DNA of 64,000 bases from Chryseobacterium indologenes (GCA_016025055.1 CP065590.1:124001-188000); one strand, 5' to 3'; counted from the stretch's first letter, positions 20,189 through 29,270 are shown. Numbers and translations: made by a program. The notes: generated by a model from the letters alone, not told the origin.

Positions 20189-21281
20189 ATGAGAAAGATT
20201 TTATTTTGTGTTTTCCTGTTTCTTATGTGCTTTTCGCAAGCGCAGGAAAAACAAAAGAAAAAACACACACAAAAGAAAAGAATGGGTAAACCCCGTTAAA
20301 TTGACAAAAGAAGAGCGATCCCGCCCCTATATGTCGGAAGTGCTTAAGACAAGAGATAGCTTAAGTCCTGCCGAAGCCGAAAGAAGAAGAAAAAATATAG
20401 AAGCAGGAAACCCATTTAAAAAATATGGTTACTACCCCAAGGTAGCTACATTAAGTAAGGGAAAATACCTTGAATTTCATGATCAGGACAGTATTGTTAC
20501 GATAGGATCAGTAAAATTCAACGTCAAAAAAGGTGAGGTTGTTGATTTCATTGAAGTAGATCTTGAAGATCCGGACGCACAACCGATCGGTGATACACAT
20601 GGACGCTGGATGAGTCCTGACCCCCTGAGTGAAGAGTTCCCAAGTTGGAGCCCTTACAGTATGTCCTTCAATAACCCTGTAAGATTTAAAGATCCCACAG
20701 GTTTAGCGCCGGAAGATGCTACTGAGTGTTGTTGGTGGCTACGTTTAATGCCGTTATTTGAAGAATCGTCAATTAAACCGAACATAATTGAAACAGTTAC
20801 CAAGACTGGTGAAGTAGGAACAAAGCAAAGTGAAGCCGTAACAAAAGCTCAGCAGGAACATTTCAATTTTGGTAGATATGTTGAAGAAAAACAGCTTGCG
20901 GAAATGGGAAAGGAGAAAAATACCAAAACCTATGAATACACCGATCCTAAGACTGGAAAGACCGGAAAAACTATACCCGACGCAATGACAGATGAAGGGG
21001 GAACTGTGGAAATAAAGCATGTTGCCAAACAATCGTTTACAAAACAGCTTAGGGGCCAGCAGGAAATTTCAAAAGCAAGTGGACAGGAAGCTATTTTGAA
21101 AATTAATGAATCTGCAAAACTAAGCGAACCGCTTAAAAATTCCGGTATTAATATTCAACGCTATACGCCTCCTGCAAAACCCAAAATTGATAATCTTAGA
21201 GTTACACCTGCTCCTGCTCCTAAGCTTATTCCTGTACCAAAACCTAAAGATCCCTGTGGTGGTGTTCCTGGGTGCACATAG
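20189..21281 (+). CDS. secreted mini-Rhs polymorphic toxin with Tox-REase-7-like C-terminus (frameshift near N-terminus)
   Basis: About 363 aa when one A is removed from the run 20258-20263. The ATG at 20189 then gives a Sec signal peptide (MRKILFCVFLFLMCFSQAQ) joined to the long frame. Residues about 130-175 are the terminal Rhs-core motif: HGRWMSPDPLSEEFPSWSPY then NNPVRFKDPTG. All upstream Rhs/YD repeats are missing. The tip (about 222-330) has GRYVEEKQLAEMGKEKN, then IPDAMTDEGGTVEIKHV and QSFTKQLRGQQE, matching the D..ExK layout of Tox-REase-7 nuclease toxins. Immunity-type genes follow directly. It is short for an Rhs protein, yet not obviously truncated, since it has its own secretion signal. 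Confidence 0.75.
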
Positions 21282-21304
21282 TTTAAAAAGTATTATATTT
21301 ATTT

Positions 21305-21661
21305 ATGAATAATATTGAGAAATTGCTCAATGCCATAAAAGAGCAAGCAACAAAGTATTTAATTGAAAGTGGTGAATTCGCACCCTATGCTACCTATGTA
21401 AGAGCAAATGGTAACCTTACTAATATCTCTGCTTATTCAGAATCAACAAATTCAAAAGAAATGTATGATATTTTGCTGGCTGGCGCATATGATGATTTAA
21501 AAGATGAGGATATTCGGGTTTATGCTATTGCTCAGGACGGAAGATATCAGGGTAAGGATGTATTGGTTGTGGATTTAATTCTTTCACCTGAAAGCAGATT
21601 TCAGCAAATCTATCCCTATACTAAAGATGGTGAAAATGTAAAATTTGGGGAAATGATCTAA
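21305..21661 (+). CDS. probable cognate immunity protein for the mini-Rhs toxin
   Basis: 118 aa, cytoplasmic (no signal peptide), acidic. It begins 23 bp after the toxin stop, the position in which the cognate immunity gene of a polymorphic toxin normally lies. I do not recognise its family. Mixed alpha/beta composition (VYAIAQDGRYQGKDVLVVDLIL) would suit a small binding protein. The assignment is by position and size only. Confidence 0.5.
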   Translation: MNNIEKLLNAIKEQATKYLIESGEFAPYATYVRANGNLTNISAYSESTNSKEMYDILLAGAYDDLKDEDIRVYAIAQDGRYQGKDVLVVDLILSPESRFQQIYPYTKDGENVKFGEMI

Positions 21662-21671
21662 ATTCAGATTT

Positions 21672-22652
21672 ATGACGGATAATCCATATTTAAAATTTAA
21701 AGATGATGACCTAAAGGAATCTAAAGTTTTAGCCGAAGCATTAAATATTTCTGAAAGTGATTTTTTAAAAATTCAGGATTGGTTTGACCAGTTACTTCTA
21801 TATCATCAAGAATTAACAAGTGATAAGGAAGAACAATTCAATGCGGAAAAGAACTTGGAGAATAGTTTCCATGAACTGATCTCATCAGAAATTGAAAAGA
21901 ACAGCTATAAGTACATCCTGCCAAAATTGTTGCATTATAACAATGAATTTAATGGCGCATTTTTAAGGTCGTTATACGTCGCCAGATTGGGAGCTTTGCT
22001 CGGAAATAATCTTATCCCAAATTTTGTGAATGACAAGATGATTACGTATTCACCGGAAGATTATTTTCATATTACGGTTTATCTTAAGCATAACTATTTT
22101 GTTTCGCCGAACAGCAACTTTTTGGAAGGTATTATAAAAATTGAACAGTCCAGAAGTATTTTCAAAAAAGCTACTGTGGAAGTTAAACTATCAACTTTGA
22201 AAAATATACTGGAAATTATAAATCAGATCAGCTTCCACCATGACGTAATCTGTTTTAAAAAGATTTTAAAATTAGTGTCTCCCAAAGACATTTTATTGAT
22301 TGATTATCTGAAAAAATTTAAAGTTGCCAATAATCAGTGCTGCTACAGAATTATTAACCGAATTATGAATTTGGAAATAGTTGAAAACAGTTGGGATGAC
22401 TTTGAGATTAAAGTTCAGCTGATTCATTTCTTTGACACAGCGAGAGGCGCAAATCCCAGTTCGAGTTGGTTAAAAAAGTTAGATGAACTGACCGTAAGAG
22501 TAGGCAGTTCTAAACTTTTACAAACAGCAAATACAGTTTTGGATAATAATAATTGTACGGATCATAAAATAGATTATGGGGTCCAATGGAGCGATGATAC
22601 GGCAAAACGATTTTTGAAATCGGCGCAATGGATTAAGGACATTTGTCGGTAA
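21672..22652 (+). CDS. hypothetical helical protein in toxin-immunity island
   Basis: 326 aa, soluble, strongly helical, with HEAT-like character (LLHYNNEFNGAFLRSLYVAR, LKNILEIINQISFHHDVICF). The end (VQWSDDTAKRFLKSAQWI) is weakly reminiscent of DUF4132-type proteins. It lies 10 bp after the putative immunity gene, in the same transcription unit. It may be a second immunity protein or an orphan piece of a larger gene. A short alternative frame continues past its stop, so a frameshift at the C-terminus cannot be excluded. Confidence 0.5.
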   Translation: MTDNPYLKFKDDDLKESKVLAEALNISESDFLKIQDWFDQLLLYHQELTSDKEEQFNAEKNLENSFHELISSEIEKNSYKYILPKLLHYNNEFNGAFLRSLYVARLGALLGNNLIPNFVNDKMITYSPEDYFHITVYLKHNYFVSPNSNFLEGIIKIEQSRSIFKKATVEVKLSTLKNILEIINQISFHHDVICFKKILKLVSPKDILLIDYLKKFKVANNQCCYRIINRIMNLEIVENSWDDFEIKVQLIHFFDTARGANPSSSWLKKLDELTVRVGSSKLLQTANTVLDNNNCTDHKIDYGVQWSDDTAKRFLKSAQWIKDICR

Positions 22653-22715
22653 AAAAAATTAAAATTCGCTATTTGCCTAAATTGAGAAAAATTATAAAAT
22701 TCCTCGTCAAATAAA

Positions 22716-23225
22716 ATGGGTAAAAGAGTAAAAACAGAAATCGGGGACATATTCTCGGTGGAATTAGAAAATGGGAATAAAAAATATTTCCAATACATCG
22801 CTAATGACCGAACCCAATTGAACAGCGATGTTATTAGATCATTTAAAAGAGAATATCCAGCCCGTGTAATTCCTGATTATTCGGAACTGTTGAAGGGCGA
22901 TATTGAATTTCATGCACATACCGTGATCAATATTGGAGTAAAACAGGGCTTATATATGCAGGAAGGTAAAAGTATTGTTTATCCAACTTTAGAGGAAGTC
23001 TTATTTCGGGATACAAATGATTATGGTAATAAAGTTGGGGATGAACCGATAAAAGTTTCTGAAAGGTGGTTTGTATGGAAAATTAATGATGAAGGTTTCA
23101 GAAAAGTTGGTAAACTGGAAGGAGAAAACCGAATCGCGGAAATTGGAATTGTAATACCGCCTTTTGCAATAGCGGAACGAATTAGGACAGGAAAATACAA
23201 TTTCGTCTATCCAGATTTTGACTAA
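22716..23225 (+). CDS. Imm26-like immunity protein
   Basis: 169 aa. The N-terminus, KTEIGDIFSVELENGNKKYFQYI, has the pattern of Immunity protein 26 (a G-D-x-F-x-V/I-x-L strand followed by a tyrosine-containing strand). Imm26 proteins neutralise nuclease-type polymorphic toxins. It has no signal peptide, so acts in the cytoplasm. It is not adjacent to a toxin tip here; arrays of extra immunity genes behind one toxin are common in such islands and protect against rivals' toxins. Confidence 0.6.
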   Translation: MGKRVKTEIGDIFSVELENGNKKYFQYIANDRTQLNSDVIRSFKREYPARVIPDYSELLKGDIEFHAHTVINIGVKQGLYMQEGKSIVYPTLEEVLFRDTNDYGNKVGDEPIKVSERWFVWKINDEGFRKVGKLEGENRIAEIGIVIPPFAIAERIRTGKYNFVYPDFD

Positions 23226-23350
23226 ATAGATGGCAATATGAATAGCCTTACAATTAAGTTTTTTGGATGCTAATTTTAACCATAATAAAATACCCAATAT
23301 TACCTATTTAAAAAGAAGCCACCAATTTCCCCCAAAGTATTAAGAGAATA

Positions 23351-24118
23351 ATGGACAATCATATAACAATTGAGGTCGATGATAAATTTATATATAATTT
23401 ATATAAGGCCAGCAGCACGCTATGGTACTTCGATCAGTTGATCGCAGGTGGATTTACAGGATATAATTCTATAAAGTTCAAAGACAAAAATGATGTTTTC
23501 GTTTGGTTGGAAAATATTGAAATTGAAGGAAAATATTACAAAGGAGTTCTCGCTGAAACAGGTCAGCCGGAAATCGTTCTCCGAAAAGAATCTGTTGACT
23601 GGCTGTTAATAGATAACCAACGACTGATAGGTGGCTACACCATACGTCATTATTACAATATGCTATCAGAGGATGAAAGAGTAAATTTTGAAATATATTG
23701 TGGATATCGTATTGATCATGGGAATGATTTTTTCAGACCAGACCGTTCAACTCCTGAAGGTGCAATAATCACTTTGGAAAATTTTTACAATGAAAATAAT
23801 ATGGAAGGTATTTTATCCTGTAAAGATTTTTATCTGGAAGCGGAAAATGTGATGCAAGAACACAATATGGATTGGGATTCAGAAATCCATTCTAAAGTAG
23901 TAAGCGTGCTGAGGGTTTCTCTATTAGAGGATTTAGAGAATAAAGGTTTTCCAAATTTTGAGACCATTGAGCGCGTGTTCAACCTTATAGAGAGAAGAAA
24001 AGATCAGGAGCTAATTGAAGAAACGCTTTACTATCCGGACGGATTTATAACGGTCAATAAATTTTGGGTTGGTCTAACAAAGGATAACGGTTGGAAAGTG
24101 TTGAATCTTGTTGAATAA
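23351..24118 (+). CDS. DUF2314-like / NTF2-like two-domain protein, probable immunity
   Basis: 255 aa. Residues about 20-120 look like DUF2314 (KYYKGVLAETGQPEIVLRKE, then GGYTIRHYYNML). From about residue 140 an NTF2-like pattern follows (TPEGAIITLENFYNENNMEGI, then KDFYLEAENVM), ending in NKFWVGLTKDNGWKVLNL. Both domain types occur among immunity proteins in polymorphic toxin loci. No signal peptide. It is in series with the other island genes on the plus strand. Domain assignments are by eye. Confidence 0.5.
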   Translation: MDNHITIEVDDKFIYNLYKASSTLWYFDQLIAGGFTGYNSIKFKDKNDVFVWLENIEIEGKYYKGVLAETGQPEIVLRKESVDWLLIDNQRLIGGYTIRHYYNMLSEDERVNFEIYCGYRIDHGNDFFRPDRSTPEGAIITLENFYNENNMEGILSCKDFYLEAENVMQEHNMDWDSEIHSKVVSVLRVSLLEDLENKGFPNFETIERVFNLIERRKDQELIEETLYYPDGFITVNKFWVGLTKDNGWKVLNLVE

Positions 24119-24126
24119 AAAAATTA

Positions 24127-24459
24127 ATGCAGGTAGCCATGAAATTAGATGAAATTATAAAAGCAATCAGAAGAAATACGATTAATGATTTCCTCACCGA
24201 AGAAGTGAGTGATATGGACTATGAGAAAATCATTCTGTATGGAGAGTACTCTATAGGAACTGATACAAATTATAGATTCTTTAAATTAAAAAGGGCAATG
24301 AAGGAATTACTCAATGATAATGGGATTACATATGAACGGCTTTGTTCACTAAAAGAACTTGGTTTATTAATAGATTATTATCTTTCTAAGTATGATCGAA
24401 AGACAGATGACGTACTTGCAATTGACATTATAGACCATATTCAAAATCCAGATTTTTAA
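24127..24459 (+). CDS. small hypothetical protein, possible immunity
   Basis: 110 aa; the second methionine (MKLDEIIKAIRR, 24142) may be the true start. Soluble, acidic and helical. It sits 8 bp after the DUF2314-like gene and 27 bp before the second transglutaminase-like gene, so all are probably co-transcribed. No family recognised. Confidence 0.45.
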   Translation: MQVAMKLDEIIKAIRRNTINDFLTEEVSDMDYEKIILYGEYSIGTDTNYRFFKLKRAMKELLNDNGITYERLCSLKELGLLIDYYLSKYDRKTDDVLAIDIIDHIQNPDF

Positions 24460-24486
24460 ATATATCCCATGTTGGGAACCAAAATT

Positions 24487-25512
24487 ATGAAATACTTCTA
24501 TCTCTCTTTATTTATCTTTTTTGCAGGGGTAATCAAAGCCCAGGTGAACCAGTTTTATACCGATGCCTACCAGACTATTGATAATATGCTGGACGATAAG
24601 CAGAAATACAGTTTTAAAACTGCTGTTCTGAGTGTGGAAAATGCATATTATCAGGGCAAACTAGACACAGTTGAGCTTGACAGGAAAATCCGATTTATGG
24701 CCAACTTTTGCAAAACAATTATTAAGAACCGGGATCTTACTTACAATGAAAAAGATAAGGAGACGGTTAGCAAATATGCTGCAATTTTCTCGGTGATCTG
24801 TGAGGAAACGCCAATTTTAATAAACCAGGATACGATTCGCTACAAACCATTTTCTTATGATTTTGAGGACGTGTTTGGACACAGAGAGCTGGCGAATCTG
24901 TTTGTTTCCAAACTGATAAATACACAGAAAGGCAACTGTAACTCGTTGCCCTACCTATATAAGATCCTCGCCGAGGAAATTGGTGTAAATGCTAATTTGG
25001 CCCTTGCTCCCAATCATATTTATATAAAGCATAACATTAAGTCAATAGGTTGGTATAATACCGAACTTACCAGTGGTATATTCCCACAGGATTCCTGGCT
25101 AATGGCATCGGGGTTTATCCATTTGGATGCGATTGAAAATGGTGTATATATGAAAGCGCTTGATGATAAAGAAAGCTTAGCGTTGTGCTTGGTAGATCTG
25201 GCAAATGCATTTAATAGGTCTTTTCCGGATAATGATGGCAGCTTCGCTTTAAAATGTGCTGATCGTGCGATACAAATATTTCCGAATCTGATAACGGCCT
25301 TAATTCTAAAAACGGAAACGCATAAAAACCAATATTTAAAACTTGAAAAAAATTCTTCAAGTGCTGTCAGGCTGCTTTCAAAAATCAATGCTGAATATAG
25401 TTACATACATAAGATCGGATACAGAAATATGCCGGAAGGAATGTATTTAGAGTGGTTAACATCATTAAAAATCGAAAGAAAAAAATATAGTGATCAAAGA
25501 GTAGTACTTTGA
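24487..25512 (+). CDS. secreted transglutaminase/SirB1-like protein, paralogue of the 18778 gene
   Basis: 341 aa from the ATG at 24487, chosen because it gives a clean signal peptide (MKYFYLSLFIFFAGVIKAQ). It shares the core of the protein at 18778: GNCNSLPYLYKILAEEIG (Cys151) and LAPNHIYIKH (His177), then ELTSGIFPQDSWLMASGFIHL, against ELTNGMFSANSFVLNSGYIK. It lacks the long polar linker and the K/P-rich tail. The two copies bracket the toxin-immunity genes. Function unknown; a Cys-His exported hydrolase is the structural expectation. Confidence 0.65.
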   Translation: MKYFYLSLFIFFAGVIKAQVNQFYTDAYQTIDNMLDDKQKYSFKTAVLSVENAYYQGKLDTVELDRKIRFMANFCKTIIKNRDLTYNEKDKETVSKYAAIFSVICEETPILINQDTIRYKPFSYDFEDVFGHRELANLFVSKLINTQKGNCNSLPYLYKILAEEIGVNANLALAPNHIYIKHNIKSIGWYNTELTSGIFPQDSWLMASGFIHLDAIENGVYMKALDDKESLALCLVDLANAFNRSFPDNDGSFALKCADRAIQIFPNLITALILKTETHKNQYLKLEKNSSSAVRLLSKINAEYSYIHKIGYRNMPEGMYLEWLTSLKIERKKYSDQRVVL

Positions 25513-25615
25513 ATAAATCAATAACTGTTAGTTCTTGAAATTAAAAGTTCGACTTCTAATTGTAATTTGTTTACTGCCACTTTTTCAAATATTGCCTAAA
25601 AAAAAGATAAATAGA

Positions 25616-26878
25616 TCACAGTTTTCTACGTTTACGTTTACTCTTTCTTTTCATCCGGTTTTCAAAATCAATTTCCTCAAAATCTTCTCCCTGTGATCCT
25701 GGTATCATTGAGCCCGTTCCCTCAATAAAATTATCGGTCAGATTGGTTAAAATTCCTTCATCTATGAAATCAAATAATTTATGGATCGGCAGGTCATTTT
25801 TTTGACCAGTACCATAATCATCGCTGAGTGGCCTTGCCCCTATCGACCAATACTCGTTAAAGAAATTTGCAGAAAGGTTCTTCCCTAACTGTGAGCCGTT
25901 CCAGACAGAATGACTTTCATGGTCGATAAAAGTTACACCATAAATTCTACCTTCATCATTTCTGCGTACTACAATATTGATTCCCTGTTTTGCCAACTGT
26001 TTTTTAAATTCTATCTCACTATTGGTAATTGCTAGAACAGATTCACAGGTATTCTTTAAAATTGATTTTGCTGGGCTGGATTTCATAGCGATTTTGCTTT
26101 CTTCAAAATGACTGAGTAGAAATTCCATTCCAGCCTTTTTTCCGAATAATGAAGCTTTAAAAGGATTGCTCGCTTTATTACCTTTTTCATCCAACGCAAA
26201 ATAAACAAGACCACTTTTAGGCTGTCCCTGAATTTCTCCTTTAACCTCTTCGGCGGTGATATTAAATAATGATAAAAGCGCGTTATACCCCCCAAGAGTC
26301 TGAAATTGGTAGTGTTGGGGTATATATCGGACCACCGCTGAAATCTGGCTCTTGATATTTCCTTTTTTATGGTTAACAGGTCTAAAATTAAGCTCATCTT
26401 TAGTTAATTTTTCCGTTGCGGGCAATAACCCATATTCCTTTTCAATATTCCTGCAGATAGTCATCGATTTGCCGTGATCATTATAATCGGGAATTTTCTT
26501 TCCGTCAGATTTTACACATGTGGTAACTATGTGCATATGGGTTCTTTCAATATCTGTATGTTTAAATATAATGTAAGGCTGATTTCCAAATCCCATTTTT
26601 TTCATATATTCATTGGCAATATTAATAAGATCATCGTCCACTACTTTATCATTCGGATCAGGATTTAAAGAAATATGACGGATTGGTTTCTCTGTTTTAT
26701 TGTTAGCTGTAAGATATGGATCAAAACATTTCATTAGATAACTGACCGAATAAGTTCCATCGAAACTTTCCGGCATATTATTAAGACCAAGAATCTCCCC
26801 ATTTTCACTTGCTACTTTTTGAAAATTGTAGGTAATTACTCCGTAAAGGTTTGCTCCTTTCCCAATTTTAGCGATCAT
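25616..26878 (-). CDS. mobB: MobB relaxase (mobilisation nuclease)
   Basis: 420 aa. The N-terminal relaxase domain nicks oriT and stays attached to the transferred strand. The metal-binding histidine cluster is visible: H107 in FKHTDIERTHMHIVTT plus H114 and H116. The likely nucleophile tyrosines are near the N-terminus (ANLYGVITYNF). The C-terminus is basic (RMKRKSKRKRRKL). It overlaps mobA by 4 bp, so the two are translationally coupled. In related elements mobC follows next on the same strand; here the next gene on the left is on the other strand, and mobC is at 4694. Confidence 0.92.
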   Translation of the reverse strand: MIAKIGKGANLYGVITYNFQKVASENGEILGLNNMPESFDGTYSVSYLMKCFDPYLTANNKTEKPIRHISLNPDPNDKVVDDDLINIANEYMKKMGFGNQPYIIFKHTDIERTHMHIVTTCVKSDGKKIPDYNDHGKSMTICRNIEKEYGLLPATEKLTKDELNFRPVNHKKGNIKSQISAVVRYIPQHYQFQTLGGYNALLSLFNITAEEVKGEIQGQPKSGLVYFALDEKGNKASNPFKASLFGKKAGMEFLLSHFEESKIAMKSSPAKSILKNTCESVLAITNSEIEFKKQLAKQGINIVVRRNDEGRIYGVTFIDHESHSVWNGSQLGKNLSANFFNEYWSIGARPLSDDYGTGQKNDLPIHKLFDFIDEGILTNLTDNFIEGTGSMIPGSQGEDFEEIDFENRMKRKSKRKRRKL

Positions 26879-27304
26879 TTTTCAAGGTGTTTTTTTTCAA
26901 ATTCGCGTGTTAAGTCAATGATTTTCCGACAAAGTTCTGCAAGTTCAGCAGTCTGATTTTCTAATTTGAAAAGATATGCCGCGGCCTTTTTCTCTGAAAA
27001 ATTTCGGTATAAAATCTTTACTATCTGGTTATAATTTACGCCTATTGATCGGAATTGGCTATATAAATTGGTTAACCTGGTATGATAATCCACTGCATTC
27101 ATATCAATTTTTACTGTCTTTATGGTTCTATCAAACATGCAAGCTGTGATAAAATGGGCCATTACTTTCATACCTGACTTCTCAAATAGCGATAAGAAAC
27201 GATCATTCTCCTTATCGTTCAAACTTATGGAATACCGGTGTCTTGCCGGATCAACCTTGGGCTTGCGCCCAGACTTTTGATTTGCTCTTTTTTTGATTGT
27301 CCAT
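26875..27304 (-). CDS. mobA: MobA, relaxosome accessory protein (frameshift near N-terminus)
   Basis: 142 aa when one base is removed from the T-run 27288-27294. The ATG at 27304 then reads MDNQKRANQKSGRKPKVDPARHRYSISL before joining the frame that starts at 27222. The family hallmark IGVNYNQIVKILYRNFSEKKA and the ribbon-helix-helix-like N-terminus (RYSISLNDKENDRFL) are present. MobA binds oriT and recruits MobB. The gene faces away from the tra operon, and the structured oriT candidate lies just upstream. The raw break is probably a homopolymer error. Confidence 0.85.
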
Positions 27305-28080
27305 TGTCAAAAATTAATGTTTTAATGAAAACCTCGACTTCGGAGAGTGTTTTTAAAGCCCCGCTAGGGCAAGTTGTTTTGAGCGGCGGAATTTATTTCG
27401 AGCTGCTCAAAAGATAACTTGCTCCTTTCCGATGAAAGGATTCCGCCAGCGATGGCGGATTGAGTAACAACGATTAAAGGATTTTATTTTTTAAATCCAT
27501 CAACAGTATATGAGCTTCTTTTATGTCTTCCACGAATCCTATACAAAGTAAAGGCTAGTTTTTCAAAGGCTCACCATATCAACAAGAGCCAAAAACCGCC
27601 GCTTCTGGTCAATCAATTCCAGGTAATTATAGTGCATTAAAAAATACTTCTTCTTTGTGCTATCAAGCAAGATAAGCTGATAGTTTTCCGGATATCAGGC
27701 AGGCAAAAAGTCATGGGGGCAAATCATCAGGCCAGTTATACAGCGAACTTGTTTTCAAGCCTGCCAGAAAACATGATTTCAGGACGACAGTCGAGTTATG
27801 ATCCTGTCCCGCCTGAAAAATATCCGGGATTCAGGGATGAAGGAAGAATTGATGGACAGATTGCTTTCCGGAAATAAATAAGATCGGCAGGATGGATAGA
27901 AAGTCTGAAGGATAGGATGAAAATCGGCAAGAATGCAGGCTTGACGGATTCCTTTTGGAAAATCAGTCAGTCATTCTATCTGGAAAGAGAACAATAAATA
28001 TGGCAAGCCATCACGCAGGAGATCCGGTTTGCAGGATAGACCAAATACTATTTTATAATAATTTTTAAAAATCTAGAAAA
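27305..28080. other. 776-bp intergenic region between mobA and traA, contains the oriT candidate
   Basis: Divergent genes mobA (minus) and traA (plus) leave room for two promoters. The first 150 bp hold the structured element at 27369-27447. A 54-codon frame at 27713-27877 is open but unsupported. The right half is unusually GC-richer and purine-rich, with repeated 'caggatg/ggcaag' words, and may be remnant coding DNA. Nothing else was recognised. Confidence 0.6.
27369..27447. other. candidate oriT: overlapping inverted repeats upstream of mobA
   Basis: Three inverted-repeat pairs interlock. GCAAGTT (27369-27375)/AACTTGC (27416-27422) encloses TTTTGAGC (27377-27384)/GCTCAAAA (27405-27412). 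GGCGGAAT (27385-27392) lies inside that stem's loop and pairs with ATTCCGCC (27440-27447) outside it, so the pairs can only coexist as a pseudoknot or form alternately. A small CCTTTC/GAAAGG hairpin lies at 27424-27439. Dense inverted repeats immediately upstream of mobA are where oriT lies in CTnDOT-like elements. The nick site itself is not identifiable by eye. Confidence 0.6.
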
Positions 28081-28861
28081 ATGGAAAAAAAGAAAAAAAA
28101 CATTATTTGTGGCATTCTCCAGCCAAAAGGGAGGTGTCGGTAAAAGTACTTTCACCGCGATTTTAGCGAGTACATTACATTATAGTCGAGGACTTAATGT
28201 AGCTGTTTTTGACTGCGACTATCCCCAACACAGTCTTGCCCAGATGAGACAGAGAGACCAATCCGCAATTATGAAAAATGAGACCTTTAAAAAATTGGCT
28301 TTCCAACAATTTAAGACAATAAATAAGAAAGCTTATCCCATATTTCAATGTAAGCCTGAACTTGCCTTAAAAGAAGCAGAGCAATTTTTAAAATTGTCGC
28401 CCATTCCTGTTGACATCATATTTTTTGATCTACCTGGAACAGTTAACACTCCCGGCCTTCTAAGCACTCTTGCGGGAATGAACCACATTTTTTCTCCGAT
28501 AACTGCGGATCGCGTTGTGCTTGAAAGTACACTTTCTTTTACCGATGTCATGACCAACGTTTTGATCAAAAATGGAGAGACCTCGATTGAAACAATTAGA
28601 CTCTTCTGGAATCAGGTAGACGGCAGGGAAAGGTCTGTTCTATATAACCATTATGATAAAATAATTCATGAACTGGGATTGACATTGATGGAAACTAGAG
28701 TTACTGACAGCAAACGATTCAGAAAAGAAAGTGAATCAGAAGCGAAAACGGTTTTTAGGTCAACTCTGCTCCCACCGGATAGAAGACTTGTAAGGTCCTG
28801 TAAAATGGATATGTTCATTGAGGAATTTCTGAAAACAATAAAACTGAAGGATAATGGATAA
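28081..28861 (+). CDS. traA: TraA, ParA-family ATPase of the transfer region (frameshift at N-terminus)
   Basis: 259 aa when one A is removed from the A-runs 28085-28091 or 28093-28100: the ATG at 28081 then reads MEKKKKTLFVAFSSQKGGVGKST. The deviant Walker A, KGGVGKS, defines the MinD/ParA family; a switch-type motif follows (VFDCDYPQHS, then FFDLPGT). It is the first gene of the tra operon in CTnDOT-like elements, where it is thought to act in partition or maintenance. It overlaps the next gene by 8 bp. Confidence 0.88.
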
Positions 28862-29252
28862 AAATGAGAAAAAAGCGAACCTCCCAAAAGTTGATGAAGA
28901 ATATCTTATGCAAGTTATGGCTGAGGGTACACGGGATCCAAATCTGCCAGTTCAGCAAGAACCTTCTGCTGAAAATAAGCCTGTGGTGAAAGATAAACCG
29001 AAAGGAAAAAGACAGCCAGAAGGAAGCTACGGGGAACTTTTTCTTAAAAATCATTCCATGAACCGAAGAGGTGAAAAGAGTATCTATATCAGGCCGGAAT
29101 ATCATGAACGTTTATCAAGAATAGTACAGGTTATTGGCGAAGATAAAATCCCGTTGTATGCCTATCTAGACAATATTCTGAATCACCACTTTGAACTTTT
29201 TGAAAAGGCAATTACAGATGACTTCAATGATAAGTTTAAACCAATCTTCTAA
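28854..29252 (+). CDS. DUF3408 conjugal transfer protein (TraB/TraC-like)
   Basis: 132 aa. A charged, proline-containing N-terminal half leads to the DUF3408 core at about residues 70-125 (KSIYIRPEYHERLSRIVQVIG, then YLDNILNHHFELFE). That is a ribbon-helix-helix-like fold found in pairs after traA in Bacteroidetes conjugative elements. Its role is unclear; DNA binding is likely. A second, shorter DUF3408 gene follows 18 bp later. Confidence 0.8.
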   Translation: MDKNEKKANLPKVDEEYLMQVMAEGTRDPNLPVQQEPSAENKPVVKDKPKGKRQPEGSYGELFLKNHSMNRRGEKSIYIRPEYHERLSRIVQVIGEDKIPLYAYLDNILNHHFELFEKAITDDFNDKFKPIF

Positions 29253-29270
29253 TTATTTCAATTTATAACA

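Noticed and set aside
27713..27877. 54-codon open frame between mobA and traA
   Set aside because: No recognised similarity, no clear ribosome binding site, and it lies in a region expected to be non-coding near oriT.
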